Part shown: piece after piece, positions 8,055-16,019 of the stretch | Layout: each line of letters begins with the position of its first letter | How positions within the stretch are numbered: the first letter of the stretch is position 1 | Assembly: GCA_937874695.1 (NCBI GenBank) | Contig: CALNAJ010000020.1 | Location: forward strand, 9,665-73,664 | Direction: 5' to 3' | Length of the DNA: 64,000 bases | Origin: an uncultured Lactobacillus sp. | GTDB taxonomy: Bacteria > Bacillota > Bacilli > Lactobacillales > Lactobacillaceae | Notes under the pieces: model-generated | What the model was told of the DNA's origin: nothing | The model's database searches: none | Seen by the model: the letters and a program-made list of their open reading frames with translations, nothing else | Made by a program: the position numbers and the translations under genes

Positions 8055-8380
8055 GTTTAACCGAACTGTGGGTGATTCTCGGGTGCGGCGTGATTACCGT
8101 CGCTTCACGGGTACTCCCCTTCGCCTTCGTAAAACAGGTTAGCATGCCAGCTTGGCTGATTGACTTTCTCACGTTTGTTCCCATTACAATCATGACGGCC
8201 CTCTGCTGCCAGAGCCTGTTCGTCGCCAATCCCGGTCACCTCGCCACGCTTAATGTGGCCAACTGTCTGGCCGCCATCCCCGCCACGATTGCTGGGGTGC
8301 TGACCAAGAGCCTTCTGATGGTCGTCGTTGTGGGTATCATGGCAATGGCCGTCCTGCGCTACTTCTCAATCGGTGGCTAA
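8045..8380 (+). CDS. azlD: AzlD-family exporter, small subunit
   Basis: 111-aa membrane protein with four hydrophobic helices and the family pattern SRVLPFAFVKQ followed by FLTFVPITIMTALCC. AzlD partners AzlC in branched-chain amino-acid export. Its ATG lies within the 3' end of azlC (overlap of 10 nt) with GGAG upstream, so the two are one operon. A strong terminator follows 28 nt after the stop. Confidence 0.88.
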   Translation: MSMSLTELWVILGCGVITVASRVLPFAFVKQVSMPAWLIDFLTFVPITIMTALCCQSLFVANPGHLATLNVANCLAAIPATIAGVLTKSLLMVVVVGIMAMAVLRYFSIGG

Positions 8381-8408
8381 GTTACCACGAAAACATTCAT
8401 AAATGATA

Positions 8409-8450
8409 AATCCCCGCTGACGCAAAGGTTATCAGCGGGGATTTTATTTT
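8409..8450 (+). terminator. Terminator between azlD and the uracil permease gene
   Basis: Perfect 12-bp stem AATCCCCGCTGA with TCAGCGGGGATT, then TTTTATTTT on the plus strand. The permease gene converges on it, and the reverse strand carries a shorter T-rich tract, so it may act in both directions. Confidence 0.9.
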
Positions 8451-8463
8451 ATCTCAATTTATT

Positions 8464-9735
8464 TTAGACGTCCTTCGGCAGAATCAGGTTCAGGGCGATA
8501 CCCAGTACGGCCGCCACGGCTAACCCGGAAAATTCATACTGACCGAGCTTCAGATAGGCATTCCCAATTCCGATAACCAGAATCGATGAGGCAATCATCA
8601 GGTTGCGCCGCTTGTTAAAGTCGACGTGCTTCTCAATCAGAATGCGCATCCCACTGGAGGCAATTACCCCGAATAATAGGAAGCTGATTCCCCCAATGAC
8701 CGGGTTGGGAATACTTTCAATCAAAGCGCTCAACTTGCCGACAAAGCTGAAGATGACCGCAAAGACCGCTGCTCCAATCAGGACGTAGACACTGTGGACC
8801 CGCGTGATGGCCAGCACCCCAACGTTTTCACCATAGGAGGTCACGGGTGGTCCGCCGACCAGACTGGCCACGATTGACGCCAGGCCATCGCCAGCCAACG
8901 TGTGGTGGAGCCCCGGGTCCTCGAAGAAGTTACGGTGCGTCAGTTCATTTAACACCGTGATGTGGCCGATATGTTCGGTCATCGTCACGAATGCGATGGG
9001 GGCGAGGCTTAACACGGCACCCCAGTAGAAATGTAGCGGATAACTCACGCCCGGAAATTCAAACTTGGGGAGCTGGAACCAAGCCGCTTCCAATACCGGC
9101 TTAAAATCGACCAGCCCCGCAATCGCACCAACCAGGTAGCCCACCACAATTCCCAGTAAGATCGGTATCAACGCGAGGAATCCCTTTAAGTACAGGTTAA
9201 AAGCTACCGTCAGTAGCAACGTGATCATCGCCACCAGGAAGAATTGCCAGTGATAGGTGCCACTGCTGTCCACGGTCGCCTTCTGCGCGGCACTACCGGC
9301 CAACGACAATCCGATGACCATGATCATTGGTCCAACGACAATGGGTGGCAGAACCTTATTGATCCAGTCCGAGCCAGCCAGCGCGACGATAACGGCTACA
9401 ATCAGGTAGACTAACCCCACGGCCATCGTCCCCTGTGCGATTCCCGGGTAACCGGTCGTCTTCATCAGGGCCACCATCGGCACGATGAATGAGAAACTCG
9501 ATCCCATATACGCCGGAATCTTCCCGCGCGTAATCAGAATGTACATCAGGGTGCCCACCCCAGAACTAAAGAGCGCAATCCCTGGGTTCAACCCAACTAA
9601 AATCGGGACCAAGACGGTGGACCCAAACATGGAGAATAAATGCTGAAGCGATAACCCAAACCACTGTCCCAGACTCGGTCGTTCCCAAATATCGATCAAC
9701 GCATCCGGATTACGATAACGCGATGGTTCTTTCAT
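8464..9735 (-). CDS. pyrP: Uracil:H+ symporter (NCS2 family)
   Basis: 423-aa nucleobase symporter that imports uracil for salvage. NCS2 features are present: about 12-14 hydrophobic segments, the substrate-helix sequence THTxEHxG-like TMTEHIGHI, and GGPPVTSYGENVGVLAITR, the UraA/PyrP signature around residue 285. The true start is ATG at 9735, with GGAGG upstream; a longer frame running to 9918 would translate the regulatory leader and is rejected. A promoter and a PyrR-type attenuator precede it, so expression should fall when UMP is plentiful. Monocistronic, converging with azlCD. uraA is an alternative name. Confidence 0.9.
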   Translation of the reverse strand: MKEPSRYRNPDALIDIWERPSLGQWFGLSLQHLFSMFGSTVLVPILVGLNPGIALFSSGVGTLMYILITRGKIPAYMGSSFSFIVPMVALMKTTGYPGIAQGTMAVGLVYLIVAVIVALAGSDWINKVLPPIVVGPMIMVIGLSLAGSAAQKATVDSSGTYHWQFFLVAMITLLLTVAFNLYLKGFLALIPILLGIVVGYLVGAIAGLVDFKPVLEAAWFQLPKFEFPGVSYPLHFYWGAVLSLAPIAFVTMTEHIGHITVLNELTHRNFFEDPGLHHTLAGDGLASIVASLVGGPPVTSYGENVGVLAITRVHSVYVLIGAAVFAVIFSFVGKLSALIESIPNPVIGGISFLLFGVIASSGMRILIEKHVDFNKRRNLMIASSILVIGIGNAYLKLGQYEFSGLAVAAVLGIALNLILPKDV

Positions 9736-9765
9736 CCCACATGACCTCCAGTTCAAAATTGGTTT

Positions 9766-9870
9766 AAAAAAAGGCGTGCCCGTCCCGTAAGGAAGCGTGC
9801 TCGCCCAGTTTACCCAGCTATTGCCGGAAGTCGAACCCTTCACCGCCTCACGGGACGATGTTAAAGGAAC
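9766..9870 (-). promoter_or_regulatory. PyrR-responsive attenuator leader
   Basis: The minus-strand leader contains TCCCGTGAGGC, matching the PyrR-binding loop consensus UCCNGNGAGG. CGTCCCGTGAG (complement of 9847-9857) can pair over 11 bp with CTTACGGGACG (complement of 9781-9791), the antiterminator-like alternative. A GC-rich hairpin ends in seven T (9766-9772) just before the permease ribosome-binding site. This is the anti-antiterminator, antiterminator and terminator arrangement known for pyr genes. The exact competing folds were inferred by eye. Confidence 0.75.
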
Positions 9871-9882
9871 TAAATTTTTACT

Positions 9883-9912
9883 AGTATACGGTCTGTGACA
9901 GACCCTTGTCAA
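9883..9912 (-). promoter_or_regulatory. Promoter of the uracil permease gene with palindromic spacer
   Basis: On the minus strand: TTGACA (9907-9912), an 18-nt spacer, TATACT (9883-9888). The spacer is almost filled by a perfect 15-bp palindrome, GGTCTGTGACAGACC (9890-9904), which could be an operator. Confidence 0.75.
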
Positions 9913-9956
9913 GAACAATCGTAACCAGGGGGTCAGGGACTAAACACTCAAACTGT

Positions 9957-10367
9957 TTAGTCGTTGACCATCCGCCAGTCACCTTGGTCGGCCTTAGAGA
10001 TGTCGTTCAAGAACTTCAAAACGCGCTTGGCACGGTTGGGTTGTTGGTCATTCAAAAGGTTCAACCCAGCCCCGGTAATCATCGGTTGGCTCAAACGGAA
10101 GTCGCCGTCAGCCGTCTCTCCAGTCGCAAACGCCATCACGGTCTCACCGGATTCAATCTGTGTGGTCAGGAAGAACATGGTAAAGTCATCATCTTCCTGC
10201 ATGTAGGCTGGCATTGCCCAGATGTCAGGCGCAATCTCCTGCATTTCACCAGTTTCAGTCCCGTCAAGGAATTTAAATTCCTTATGGTTAGCCTGCGTAA
10301 CGGGTTCCTTTAGAACCAGCATCATTTGGGCAAACTCATCGTCACCCATTTGAATATTGTCTTTCAT
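9957..10367 (-). CDS. Conserved hypothetical protein, acidic, soluble
   Basis: 136 aa, no recognised domain, no signal peptide or membrane segment. It is acidic and Met-rich, with a central pattern of short strands (DDFTMFFLTTQIESGETVMAFATGE) and a C-terminal helix, and looks like a small folded cytoplasmic protein. ATG at 10367 has a textbook AGGAGG 8-9 nt upstream. A longer frame beginning at 10514 would read through structured element copy C and is rejected. Monocistronic. I do not recognise the family. Confidence 0.7.
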   Translation of the reverse strand: MKDNIQMGDDEFAQMMLVLKEPVTQANHKEFKFLDGTETGEMQEIAPDIWAMPAYMQEDDDFTMFFLTTQIESGETVMAFATGETADGDFRLSQPMITGAGLNLLNDQQPNRAKRVLKFLNDISKADQGDWRMVND

Positions 10368-10408
10368 GTGATTATTCCTCCTAAATATCGTTGTTAAGAT
10401 TGAGCACT

Positions 10409-10600
10409 GTCGCCTGCGGCTGCCAGGGGTTCTGCCGCTGTGGGGACCGCTTGCAGCCAAAGAACGGGCTTCCAGCTCGGTTTGAAACCTCGCTAGGATC
10501 ATGCGAGTTTCCAAACACGTCCCGCGCTGTAAGGCCGGGAAAAATCACCCGGTCTAACACCGCTATCACGGCTGGCGCCACCCCTGGCCTCCTCTGATTA
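10409..10600 (-). repeat. Dispersed structured-RNA-like element, copy C
   Basis: Minus-orientation copy. The closing stem is a perfect 9 bp: ACCCCTGGC at 10580-10588 with GCCAGGGGT at 10422-10430 (plus-strand coordinates). Three internal hairpins follow the family plan, and the patches AGGAGG, CCAGCCGTG, GGGACG and GCCGCAGGCGAC are all present. The copy is read towards the acidic hypothetical gene, whose ribosome-binding site lies about 30 nt beyond it, so it could belong to that gene's 5' leader. Its reading frame happens to stay open for 66 codons from GTG at 10581. Confidence 0.85.
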
Positions 10601-10803
10601 CGCTAGTCTTTAATCTGTATACGCTCTTGTACAGTCACAAATAATAGGCACAACACGTTTCTTACTCGCAATAGTCGAATTACATTATACCAATAGTTAT
10701 GAGTGTTATTCAGGCCACAACTATCACACTCATTTGCCAGCAATCAGTATTATACCAATATTTGCGGTCAAATAAAATTTCATTTGAGGCGATACTCAGT
10801 TCT
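10601..10803. other. AT-rich intergenic stretch
   Basis: About 200 nt between copy C and the acetyltransferase terminator. It holds no ORF with a ribosome-binding site. The sequence TATACCAATA occurs twice (about 10687 and 10752), with nearby AT-rich stretches, but no clear promoter pair was found. Confidence 0.35.
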
Positions 10804-10837
10804 AAAAGAGAGGCCAGGACAATCATCCCGGCCTCTC
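10804..10837 (-). terminator. Terminator of the GNAT gene
   Basis: GAGAGGCC (10808-10815) pairs with GGCCTCTC (10830-10837); on the minus strand it is followed by TTTT. It lies 15 nt after the stop at 10852. Confidence 0.85.
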
Positions 10838-10851
10838 ACGTCAATGTCTAG

Positions 10852-11439
10852 TTAGTTCGCAACCCGGGCACGCTGCCCAATCTCTAGTTGCATGTGATAA
10901 TAGTGGTGATCACCAATCATCTGTTTGCCGGAAACTTCGTACCCCATGCGCTTGTACAAACGCATAGCGGCCGGATTCTCCAAGTCCACATTCAGACCGA
11001 TCACAGCTTGATTATCCCGTCGCGCATAGTGTGGCAGCGCCCGCAGCAACTGGTGGCCAATTCCCTTACCTTGATGGTCAGGCGATACAGCCAGTGAATC
11101 CAGGTACCACTCACCCTTGGCCGTTTCCGACTGGGTTTCAAACGGAACGTCAAACGCAGCACTCTTGGCAGTGATTTGCGTAAAGACATCGTCCACAGTT
11201 TCTTCTCGTTCTCCGGGGTAGCCAAAGGCCATCCCCACGACTTGACCATCGGCCTCGGCCACCACTGTGGTTGCCGGTCCAGACAAGTATGTCCGGGTCC
11301 GGTACGCCGCCGTAATGGCCTTCAATAAGTCGGGTTCGGGAACGTCTTCCAAATCTGTCAGTTCCATCTCATCGTAGATCAAGTTCATCAACGGCGCTAT
11401 CTGAGGAGCGTCCGTCGGTTGAGCCTCGCGAATTATCAC
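10852..11439 (-). CDS. GNAT-family N-acetyltransferase
   Basis: 195-aa predicted acetyl-CoA-dependent acetyltransferase. The N-terminus IIREAQPTDAPQIAPLM is the first GNAT strand-helix. Motif A is WYLDSLAVSPDHQGKGIGHQLL, with the Q-x2-G-x-G acetyl-CoA loop, and NPAAMRLYKRMGYE closes the fold. It starts with GTG at 11439 behind GGAGGA. Its EWYLDSLAV core resembles that of the acetyltransferase upstream of guaA at 49475, so the two may be distant paralogues with the same kind of substrate. Monocistronic, own terminator. Substrate unknown. Confidence 0.87.
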   Translation of the reverse strand: MIIREAQPTDAPQIAPLMNLIYDEMELTDLEDVPEPDLLKAITAAYRTRTYLSGPATTVVAEADGQVVGMAFGYPGEREETVDDVFTQITAKSAAFDVPFETQSETAKGEWYLDSLAVSPDHQGKGIGHQLLRALPHYARRDNQAVIGLNVDLENPAAMRLYKRMGYEVSGKQMIGDHHYYHMQLEIGQRARVAN

Positions 11440-11701
11440 AAAAAATCCTCCATTTCTAGTTCTCTCACTAGCCTAACGGAGGATACGGTGTTTGTCAAAG
11501 ATTTTGCCAAACTGAGCGGAAAGCTTGCCACTCACTTATGTAGCTGTCATAACGTTTGGATGGTCGCCTGATTGCGTTATACCAGTGTCTGAATTGACGC
11601 CACTAAACCCAACTTAGTGCTCACTGACTAACCGTTTAACACTACTGGATTTACGATCAGCGGCCCGCTTGCCAAATATCAGTCCAACGGCAAACAAGGC
11701 G

Positions 11702-12478
11702 CTAGCTGTTATCCATGTTCTCATGGGGAGACTCCCTTCGTTTTGCCGAATCTGAACTTCCGGCGTCATGCGCCCGTAATTCGGCTAGTTCTTGGCGAAT
11801 TTCGCCTAAAATTTCAAGTTGAAAACGTGCGATCTCCATCGTATGGGGGACCTGATTCTGTGCGAGGTGATCGACCTTAGCGTGGAGCAGACGTAACTCG
11901 TGCTCCGACTTCAGGTTGACATGATAGTCGTTTTCAGCCATCATGCGATCACGATCGGCGGAACGATTCTGGCTCATCATGATGATGGGTGCCTGAATTG
12001 CCGCCACGCAACTTAGTACTAAATTTAACAGAATGAAGGGGTAATTGTCAAAGTTGATGCCAAATAAGTGTAAGCCATTGACGATCATCCAACCGATCAA
12101 GACGAACATGAAAGCAAAGATAAAGCCCCAGGAACCGCCGAACCGCGCCACATCATCGGACACCTTCTGCCCAAACGTCAGACTCTCCGACAAGCTATCA
12201 TTCACATCAATAATATCGTAATCATCGCTCTGCAGGGCTTTGGTCAGCTTCTGGTTGATCTTCTTAGTCTGCTTCATATCGGCATTGATTAGGGCATCTA
12301 CATGCTCCAGACGGTACTTTAAGAGGTGATGGCCACAGATATAGTCAGTCGGCTTACTCTGCGGATAATCCCGCTTAATTCGATTCCTCAGCCCGGCGTC
12401 TAATTCTGCCAGTTGCAGGCTGCCCTCCAAGGACACCGGTTCATCGTCGACCAAACAGTGAAATTGTTCATCTGCCAT
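11702..12478 (-). CDS. DUF1003 membrane protein
   Basis: 258-aa protein. Residues about 1-95 are cytoplasmic and include a Cys/His-containing segment; the DUF1003 core follows, with two membrane helices (WGFIFAFMFVLIGWMIVN and FILLNLVLSCVAAIQAPIIMM) and the diagnostic SQNRSADRDRMMAENDYHVN. A long amphipathic or coiled-coil C-terminus precedes a charged tail. The molecular function of DUF1003 is unknown. ATG at 12478 is chosen with AAGGAGT upstream; a GTG three codons earlier lies within that site. The gene overlaps the end of the pseudouridine synthase by 11 nt, so translation is probably coupled. Confidence 0.85.
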   Translation of the reverse strand: MADEQFHCLVDDEPVSLEGSLQLAELDAGLRNRIKRDYPQSKPTDYICGHHLLKYRLEHVDALINADMKQTKKINQKLTKALQSDDYDIIDVNDSLSESLTFGQKVSDDVARFGGSWGFIFAFMFVLIGWMIVNGLHLFGINFDNYPFILLNLVLSCVAAIQAPIIMMSQNRSADRDRMMAENDYHVNLKSEHELRLLHAKVDHLAQNQVPHTMEIARFQLEILGEIRQELAELRAHDAGSSDSAKRRESPHENMDNS

Positions 12479-13367
12479 TCGTGTCACTCCTTAATTGCTT
12501 AACGAGCTGCTGCCAATCAGCAGGCACCTCGCTGATAAATGATCGGCCTTCTTGCGTAAAGGGGTCGGTAAAGTTCAGGGTATGTGCATGCAAGGCCTGC
12601 CGCGTCATCCCGCCCATTTCGGGACCATCGTAGAGGTGATCACCGATCAGGGGATGGTCTAAATAGGCAAAGTGGGCGCGAATCTGATGGGTCCGCCCCG
12701 TGTGCAGCTTGACTTCCACCATCGTGGCTTGGTCAAAGCGCTCCTTGACCCAGTATTCGGTTTGCGCCGGCTTACCGGCTGGCGAGACCATCTGATTGTA
12801 GCCAGTTGGATCACTCGCCAGTGGTTCGTCAATCATGCCGTGGTCCTGCGACAACTGACCGCTAACGATGGCCAGGTAACGCTTATCCACCTGATGTTGG
12901 GCCTGCAACTGACTCGCGAGACTATTCGCCAAGCGATGCCGCGCGACCCAGACCACCCCACTGGTAAACCGGTCCAGCCGCGTTAAAATGTGAGGCACCC
13001 GGTTTTCCGCCTGCGTTTGCGCCCAGTGACCCTTGATCCGATTGACCAAGGTATCCGTCCGGTTAGCGGGCCCGGGCACCACGTTAAGACCGGCCGGCTT
13101 ATCGATCACCAACCAGTCTCGATTTTCAAATAAAACGGTGATGGGGACCGTGCTCGTCGCGACATCGGGATCATCTGCTTCAGCGGGCAACGTAACCGCC
13201 ACCACATCCCCCACCTTCAGGGCCACTGCGGGGGTAACAACCGCATCATTGACCCGAATCGTCCCGTTTTCCTTCAAGTCACTAAAAACCCGGTGACTGA
13301 CGCCTTGCTGGTTCAAAAACCGCTTGAGACTCGTCACCGGCGCCATTACCTGCCACGTTAATTCCAT
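12468..13367 (-). CDS. RluA-family pseudouridine synthase
   Basis: 299-aa RNA-modifying enzyme converting uridine to pseudouridine in rRNA or tRNA. An N-terminal S4-like RNA-binding segment covers about residues 10-60. The catalytic domain begins with VIDKPAGLNV and carries HILTRLDRFTSG, where Asp132 is the expected catalytic aspartate. LHTGRTHQIRAHFAYLDHPLIGD completes the family signature. It belongs to the RluD/YhcT/YjbO group; the target position cannot be assigned by sequence alone. ATG at 13367 with AGGGAA upstream. It heads a unit with the DUF1003 gene and follows the GcvH-like gene by 15 nt, suggesting a three-gene operon. Confidence 0.9.
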   Translation of the reverse strand: MELTWQVMAPVTSLKRFLNQQGVSHRVFSDLKENGTIRVNDAVVTPAVALKVGDVVAVTLPAEADDPDVATSTVPITVLFENRDWLVIDKPAGLNVVPGPANRTDTLVNRIKGHWAQTQAENRVPHILTRLDRFTSGVVWVARHRLANSLASQLQAQHQVDKRYLAIVSGQLSQDHGMIDEPLASDPTGYNQMVSPAGKPAQTEYWVKERFDQATMVEVKLHTGRTHQIRAHFAYLDHPLIGDHLYDGPEMGGMTRQALHAHTLNFTDPFTQEGRSFISEVPADWQQLVKQLRSDTNGR

Positions 13368-13382
13368 GCCATAAGTTCCCTT

Positions 13383-13700
13383 CTATTCAATCGCGAGGTC
13401 GATCATCCAATCGAGGTCGTCGTTGCGATTATTCAGCCATTCCGGGTGAGCAGCTAAGTCTTCGTTGATCTGCGCGATTCGCCCAGCAAACGGGCAGTGC
13501 AGCGTTAATTCTTCATTAGCCCCACTGACAATGAGGAATGGTGTTCCTAAGTGAACGCGCCCCTCTGTGACCTGCCACGTAATCTTCTGAACAGGTCCTA
13601 AGAGTTCCCGCCCGTCATCTGCGAATCCAATGCGGATGATACCTTGCTCCAATGGTGTCAGCCACATCGCACTGGCACTTACTTCTGGCTTGTCGATCAT
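13383..13700 (-). CDS. GcvH-like (lipoyl-domain fold) protein lacking the lipoyl lysine
   Basis: 105 aa with the shape of a glycine-cleavage H protein or biotinyl/lipoyl barrel: MWLTPLEQGIIRIGFAD at the start, then LLGPVQKI and the hallmark turn HCPFAGRIAQINEDL that corresponds to the half after the modified lysine. Where H proteins carry the lipoylated lysine, this sequence reads SGANEEL, so Asn62 replaces it and no lysine is near. It is therefore unlikely to carry lipoate, and no glycine cleavage genes are nearby. ATG at 13700 has AAGGGGTG upstream. Role unknown; related GcvH-like proteins occur in Lactobacillaceae. Confidence 0.7.
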   Translation of the reverse strand: MIDKPEVSASAMWLTPLEQGIIRIGFADDGRELLGPVQKITWQVTEGRVHLGTPFLIVSGANEELTLHCPFAGRIAQINEDLAAHPEWLNNRNDDLDWMIDLAIE

Positions 13701-13888
13701 TCTCGTCACCCCTTATGTGCTGTTAGTTCTGATTACAAATTGATGCCATTTAATAACTTATTTGATAACGCCACCTGCACCCGCAGTAGGCGTGGGTAAA
13801 ATTCTTCTAATCACGATACATTTTAACATAGGCATAGAAGTGGCGGGAATTATTTCACCCTTTTCTGGTATTAGTCTGGCCGAGCCGT

Positions 13889-14115
13889 TATAATGAAACC
13901 AGTTAAAGGGGGAGAAAATTATGATGATGTCGCACAATGTCTTAACGGGGGCCCTAATTCTATTAGCGGGAATTGCGCTGCTGGTCTTTATCATCTTTAA
14001 GTTATTTCCACAAACAAACCACAAGGCTGACGCCGACACCAAGACCTTACTGATCATCTTTACGGTGGTTGGTATTGGGTTATTGGGCATGGGTAGCTGG
14101 GTCTGTTTCATCTAA
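13889..14115 (+). CDS. Small two-helix membrane protein (coding part 13921-14115)
   Basis: 64 aa, hypothetical, starting at ATG 13921 (two further ATG codons follow directly). Two membrane helices, residues about 9-28 and 43-62, are joined by a short polar loop with DADTKT. GGGGGAGA lies 6-8 nt upstream, and a TATAAT -10 box occurs at 13889-13894 with no clear -35. The good ribosome-binding site, the box and the following terminator make it a believable gene. I do not recognise the family; it could be a small membrane stress or toxin-like peptide, but nothing in the sequence shows that. Confidence 0.6.
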
Positions 14116-14134
14116 ATTCTGATACGTAGCTATT

Positions 14135-14186
14135 AAAAAGTCACAAGGGCTTGCGAACAACATCGCAGGTACTTGTGACTTTTTTC
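14135..14186. terminator. Bidirectional terminator
   Basis: AAAAAGTCACAAG pairs with CTTGTGACTTTTTT, with an inner CTTGCG/CGCAGG arm. A T run is available on both strands, so it serves the small membrane protein gene and the converging sugar porter gene. Confidence 0.88.
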
Positions 14187-14197
14187 CGTCTATTAAA

Positions 14198-15607
14198 TTA
14201 TTCCGTGTAATCCTCAGAGGCGGCCAGAGTTTCAGTATCCTTAGCACGTGTCCCCTGTTGTTCGATTTCTTCCAGCGTCCGTCCCTTAGTTTCTGGAACG
14301 CAGAACCGGACGAAAGCCACACCTAGCAAGCAGATCACACCAAAGATGGCGAAGACAGCTTCTTGAGACATGGCAGCAGTCATGACTGGGAATAACAGGC
14401 CCACTGCGAATGATCCAATCCAGTTAAAGGATGAAGCCAAACCAGAAGCCCGGCCACGGACGGCCAATGGGAAGATTTCCCCGATCAGAACCCAGGTCAG
14501 TGGTGCCCACGTGAAGGAGTAGAACGCCACGTAGATGGACAGGAAGACCACGATCAACATTGGGTTACTGTTGAGGTGTGTCACATTCAGGAAGGCTGGT
14601 AATAGGAAGGATAGCCCCATGACGGCCCCACCTAGGATCAACAGTGCCCGTCGATTGAATTTATCGGCAATCCACAAGAAGACTAAGGACCCGACAACCA
14701 GAATGATCCCTTGAATAATTGGCCACATCAGCGCGTTGCTAGCAGCGCTCCCAGTAGCTTGTTGCACGATCAGTGGAATGTAGTAGAAGATGGCATTCGC
14801 ACCCTGAAATTGCTGGAAGGCAGCGACACCGACCCCAGCAATCACCAGGTAACGGTACTTGCCGGAGAACAACGTCGCCCAAGAGGTGTTCTTGGCGGCA
14901 GCGCTTTCTGTTTTGGCCGTGCTTTGAATCGTCGTGATTTCGTCTTCAATTTCATCTGCTGGACGAATGTAGCTCAAGACCGTCCGAGCGTCGTCTAATT
15001 GCCCATTCTTAATCAAGAAACGTGGTGATTCTGGCAAACGAAGCACCCCAGCGAACAGGATAATTGCAGGAATCGCAGCGGAACCAAGCATCAGTCGCCA
15101 AGCGAAGGCTTCTGGCAACCCTTTCAAAAGAAAGTCAACAACGTAGGAAATCAACATCCCGGAAACAATCATCGTTTGGTTGATCCCGGTTAATCGGCCA
15201 CGTAACCGCGCTGGAGACATTTCGGACATGTAGGCCGGAACCAGAGCCGAAGCAGCCCCTACGGCCAAGCCAAGGAAGATCCGAACCCCAATCAGGTAGT
15301 ACTCGCCCAGGTTAGGCACCATGGCAGACATTAGGGAACCCAGCGCAAAAATCAAAGCTGAGAGCAGAATCATCTTCCGCCGACCAAGCTTATCTGACAG
15401 TTGACCAGAAAGTGCGCCACCAAAGATAGCTCCGAACATAACAGCTGAAGTGATCCAACCAATTAGTGTTGCGTTTGACAGGCTCCAGTCCGTCTCGAGG
15501 AACGGTAACGCCCCCGTCATGACCCCGATATCATAACCGAATAAAATACCCCCGAAGGAGCCGAAGAAATAGATGTAACCGCTTGAAATTTTCTTGTTGC
15601 CTTTCAC
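14198..15607 (-). CDS. Sugar:H+ symporter, MFS sugar-porter family (AraR-controlled, pentose type)
   Basis: 469-aa 12-TM sugar porter, closely related to the arabinose-operon porter at 20768. Sugar-porter signatures are present: GGILFGYDIGVMTGALPF in TM1, DKLGRRK after TM2, PESPRFL before the central loop, QQFQGANAIFYY in TM7 and PETKGRTLEEIE at the C-terminus. The start is GTG at 15607, with GGGAGG 10 nt upstream; the longer TTG start has no ribosome-binding site. Its promoter carries the same palindromes and cre-like site as the ara operon, so it is probably a second arabinose or xylose-type pentose transporter in the AraR regulon. Substrate unproven. Confidence 0.85.
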   Translation of the reverse strand: MKGNKKISSGYIYFFGSFGGILFGYDIGVMTGALPFLETDWSLSNATLIGWITSAVMFGAIFGGALSGQLSDKLGRRKMILLSALIFALGSLMSAMVPNLGEYYLIGVRIFLGLAVGAASALVPAYMSEMSPARLRGRLTGINQTMIVSGMLISYVVDFLLKGLPEAFAWRLMLGSAAIPAIILFAGVLRLPESPRFLIKNGQLDDARTVLSYIRPADEIEDEITTIQSTAKTESAAAKNTSWATLFSGKYRYLVIAGVGVAAFQQFQGANAIFYYIPLIVQQATGSAASNALMWPIIQGIILVVGSLVFLWIADKFNRRALLILGGAVMGLSFLLPAFLNVTHLNSNPMLIVVFLSIYVAFYSFTWAPLTWVLIGEIFPLAVRGRASGLASSFNWIGSFAVGLLFPVMTAAMSQEAVFAIFGVICLLGVAFVRFCVPETKGRTLEEIEQQGTRAKDTETLAASEDYTE

Positions 15608-15732
15608 TTTAAAAATACCTCCCAATGTCTCTGCGTGTTCTCTCTGTGCCAAATCGGGCTAAAGGTAAATTGGTCCGATAAATCATAGTTATCGTTTCAA
15701 CGTCAGGAAAACCGGTGTTTACCAGAAGTTAG

Positions 15733-15817
15733 GTAAAACGTTTTCACAAACGCGATACAAGTATTTTAAAACAGTTATACGGATAAATCAATAGTGTTTT
15801 CTCTTATGCGGATGATT
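15733..15817 (-). promoter_or_regulatory. Promoter with two AraR-type operators and a cre-like site
   Basis: Minus strand: TTGATT (complement of 15786-15791), a 17-nt spacer, TAAAAT (15763-15768). Operator 1 at 15773-15788 (AGTTATACGGATAAAT on the plus strand) lies in the spacer and -35; operator 2 at 15802-15817 is centred 29 bp upstream. A cre-like site, GTAAAACGTTTTCA, lies at 15733-15746, downstream of the -10. A second cre-like core AAAGCGCTTT lies at 15822-15831. The same arrangement and spacing recur at 22322-22404. Confidence 0.75.
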
Positions 15818-15901
15818 TTTCAAAGCGCTTTCTTTGACAAATCCCGGTATGAAAGCAACCGCTTGCTCTAAAACTTTTTTCGAAAATTGACTTTTTATCG
15901 T

Positions 15902-15963
15902 AAAAAAAGTGGCTCACCGGAACCCTCCACCCATAAGGATGGAAGCGTTCTGATGAGTCACTT
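15902..15963 (-). terminator. Terminator of the O-acetyltransferase gene
   Basis: Long hairpin: AAGTGGCTCA (15907-15916) pairs with TGAGTCACTT (15954-15963), with an inner CCATCC/GGGTGG arm. A T run follows on the minus strand. It isolates this gene from the sugar porter promoter just beyond. Confidence 0.85.
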
Positions 15964-16019
15964 AATACTGGATTACCGTTCAAAGGTATCTTTCACCCCT
16001 TGAACCTGGTATAGTCGGT

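Noticed and set aside
9736..9918. N-terminal extension of the uracil permease
   Set aside because: Would translate the PyrR attenuator and promoter; a canonical start with GGAGG lies at 9735.
10381..10581. 66-aa ORF on the minus strand (and the overlapping 10514 extension)
   Set aside because: Reads through structured element copy C. It has an AGGAGG site, noted in the findings, but the family shows stops and compensatory RNA changes, so I do not annotate it as a gene.
15902..15963. Possible riboswitch upstream of the sugar porter
   Set aside because: It is a simple hairpin plus T run oriented as the terminator of the O-acetyltransferase gene.
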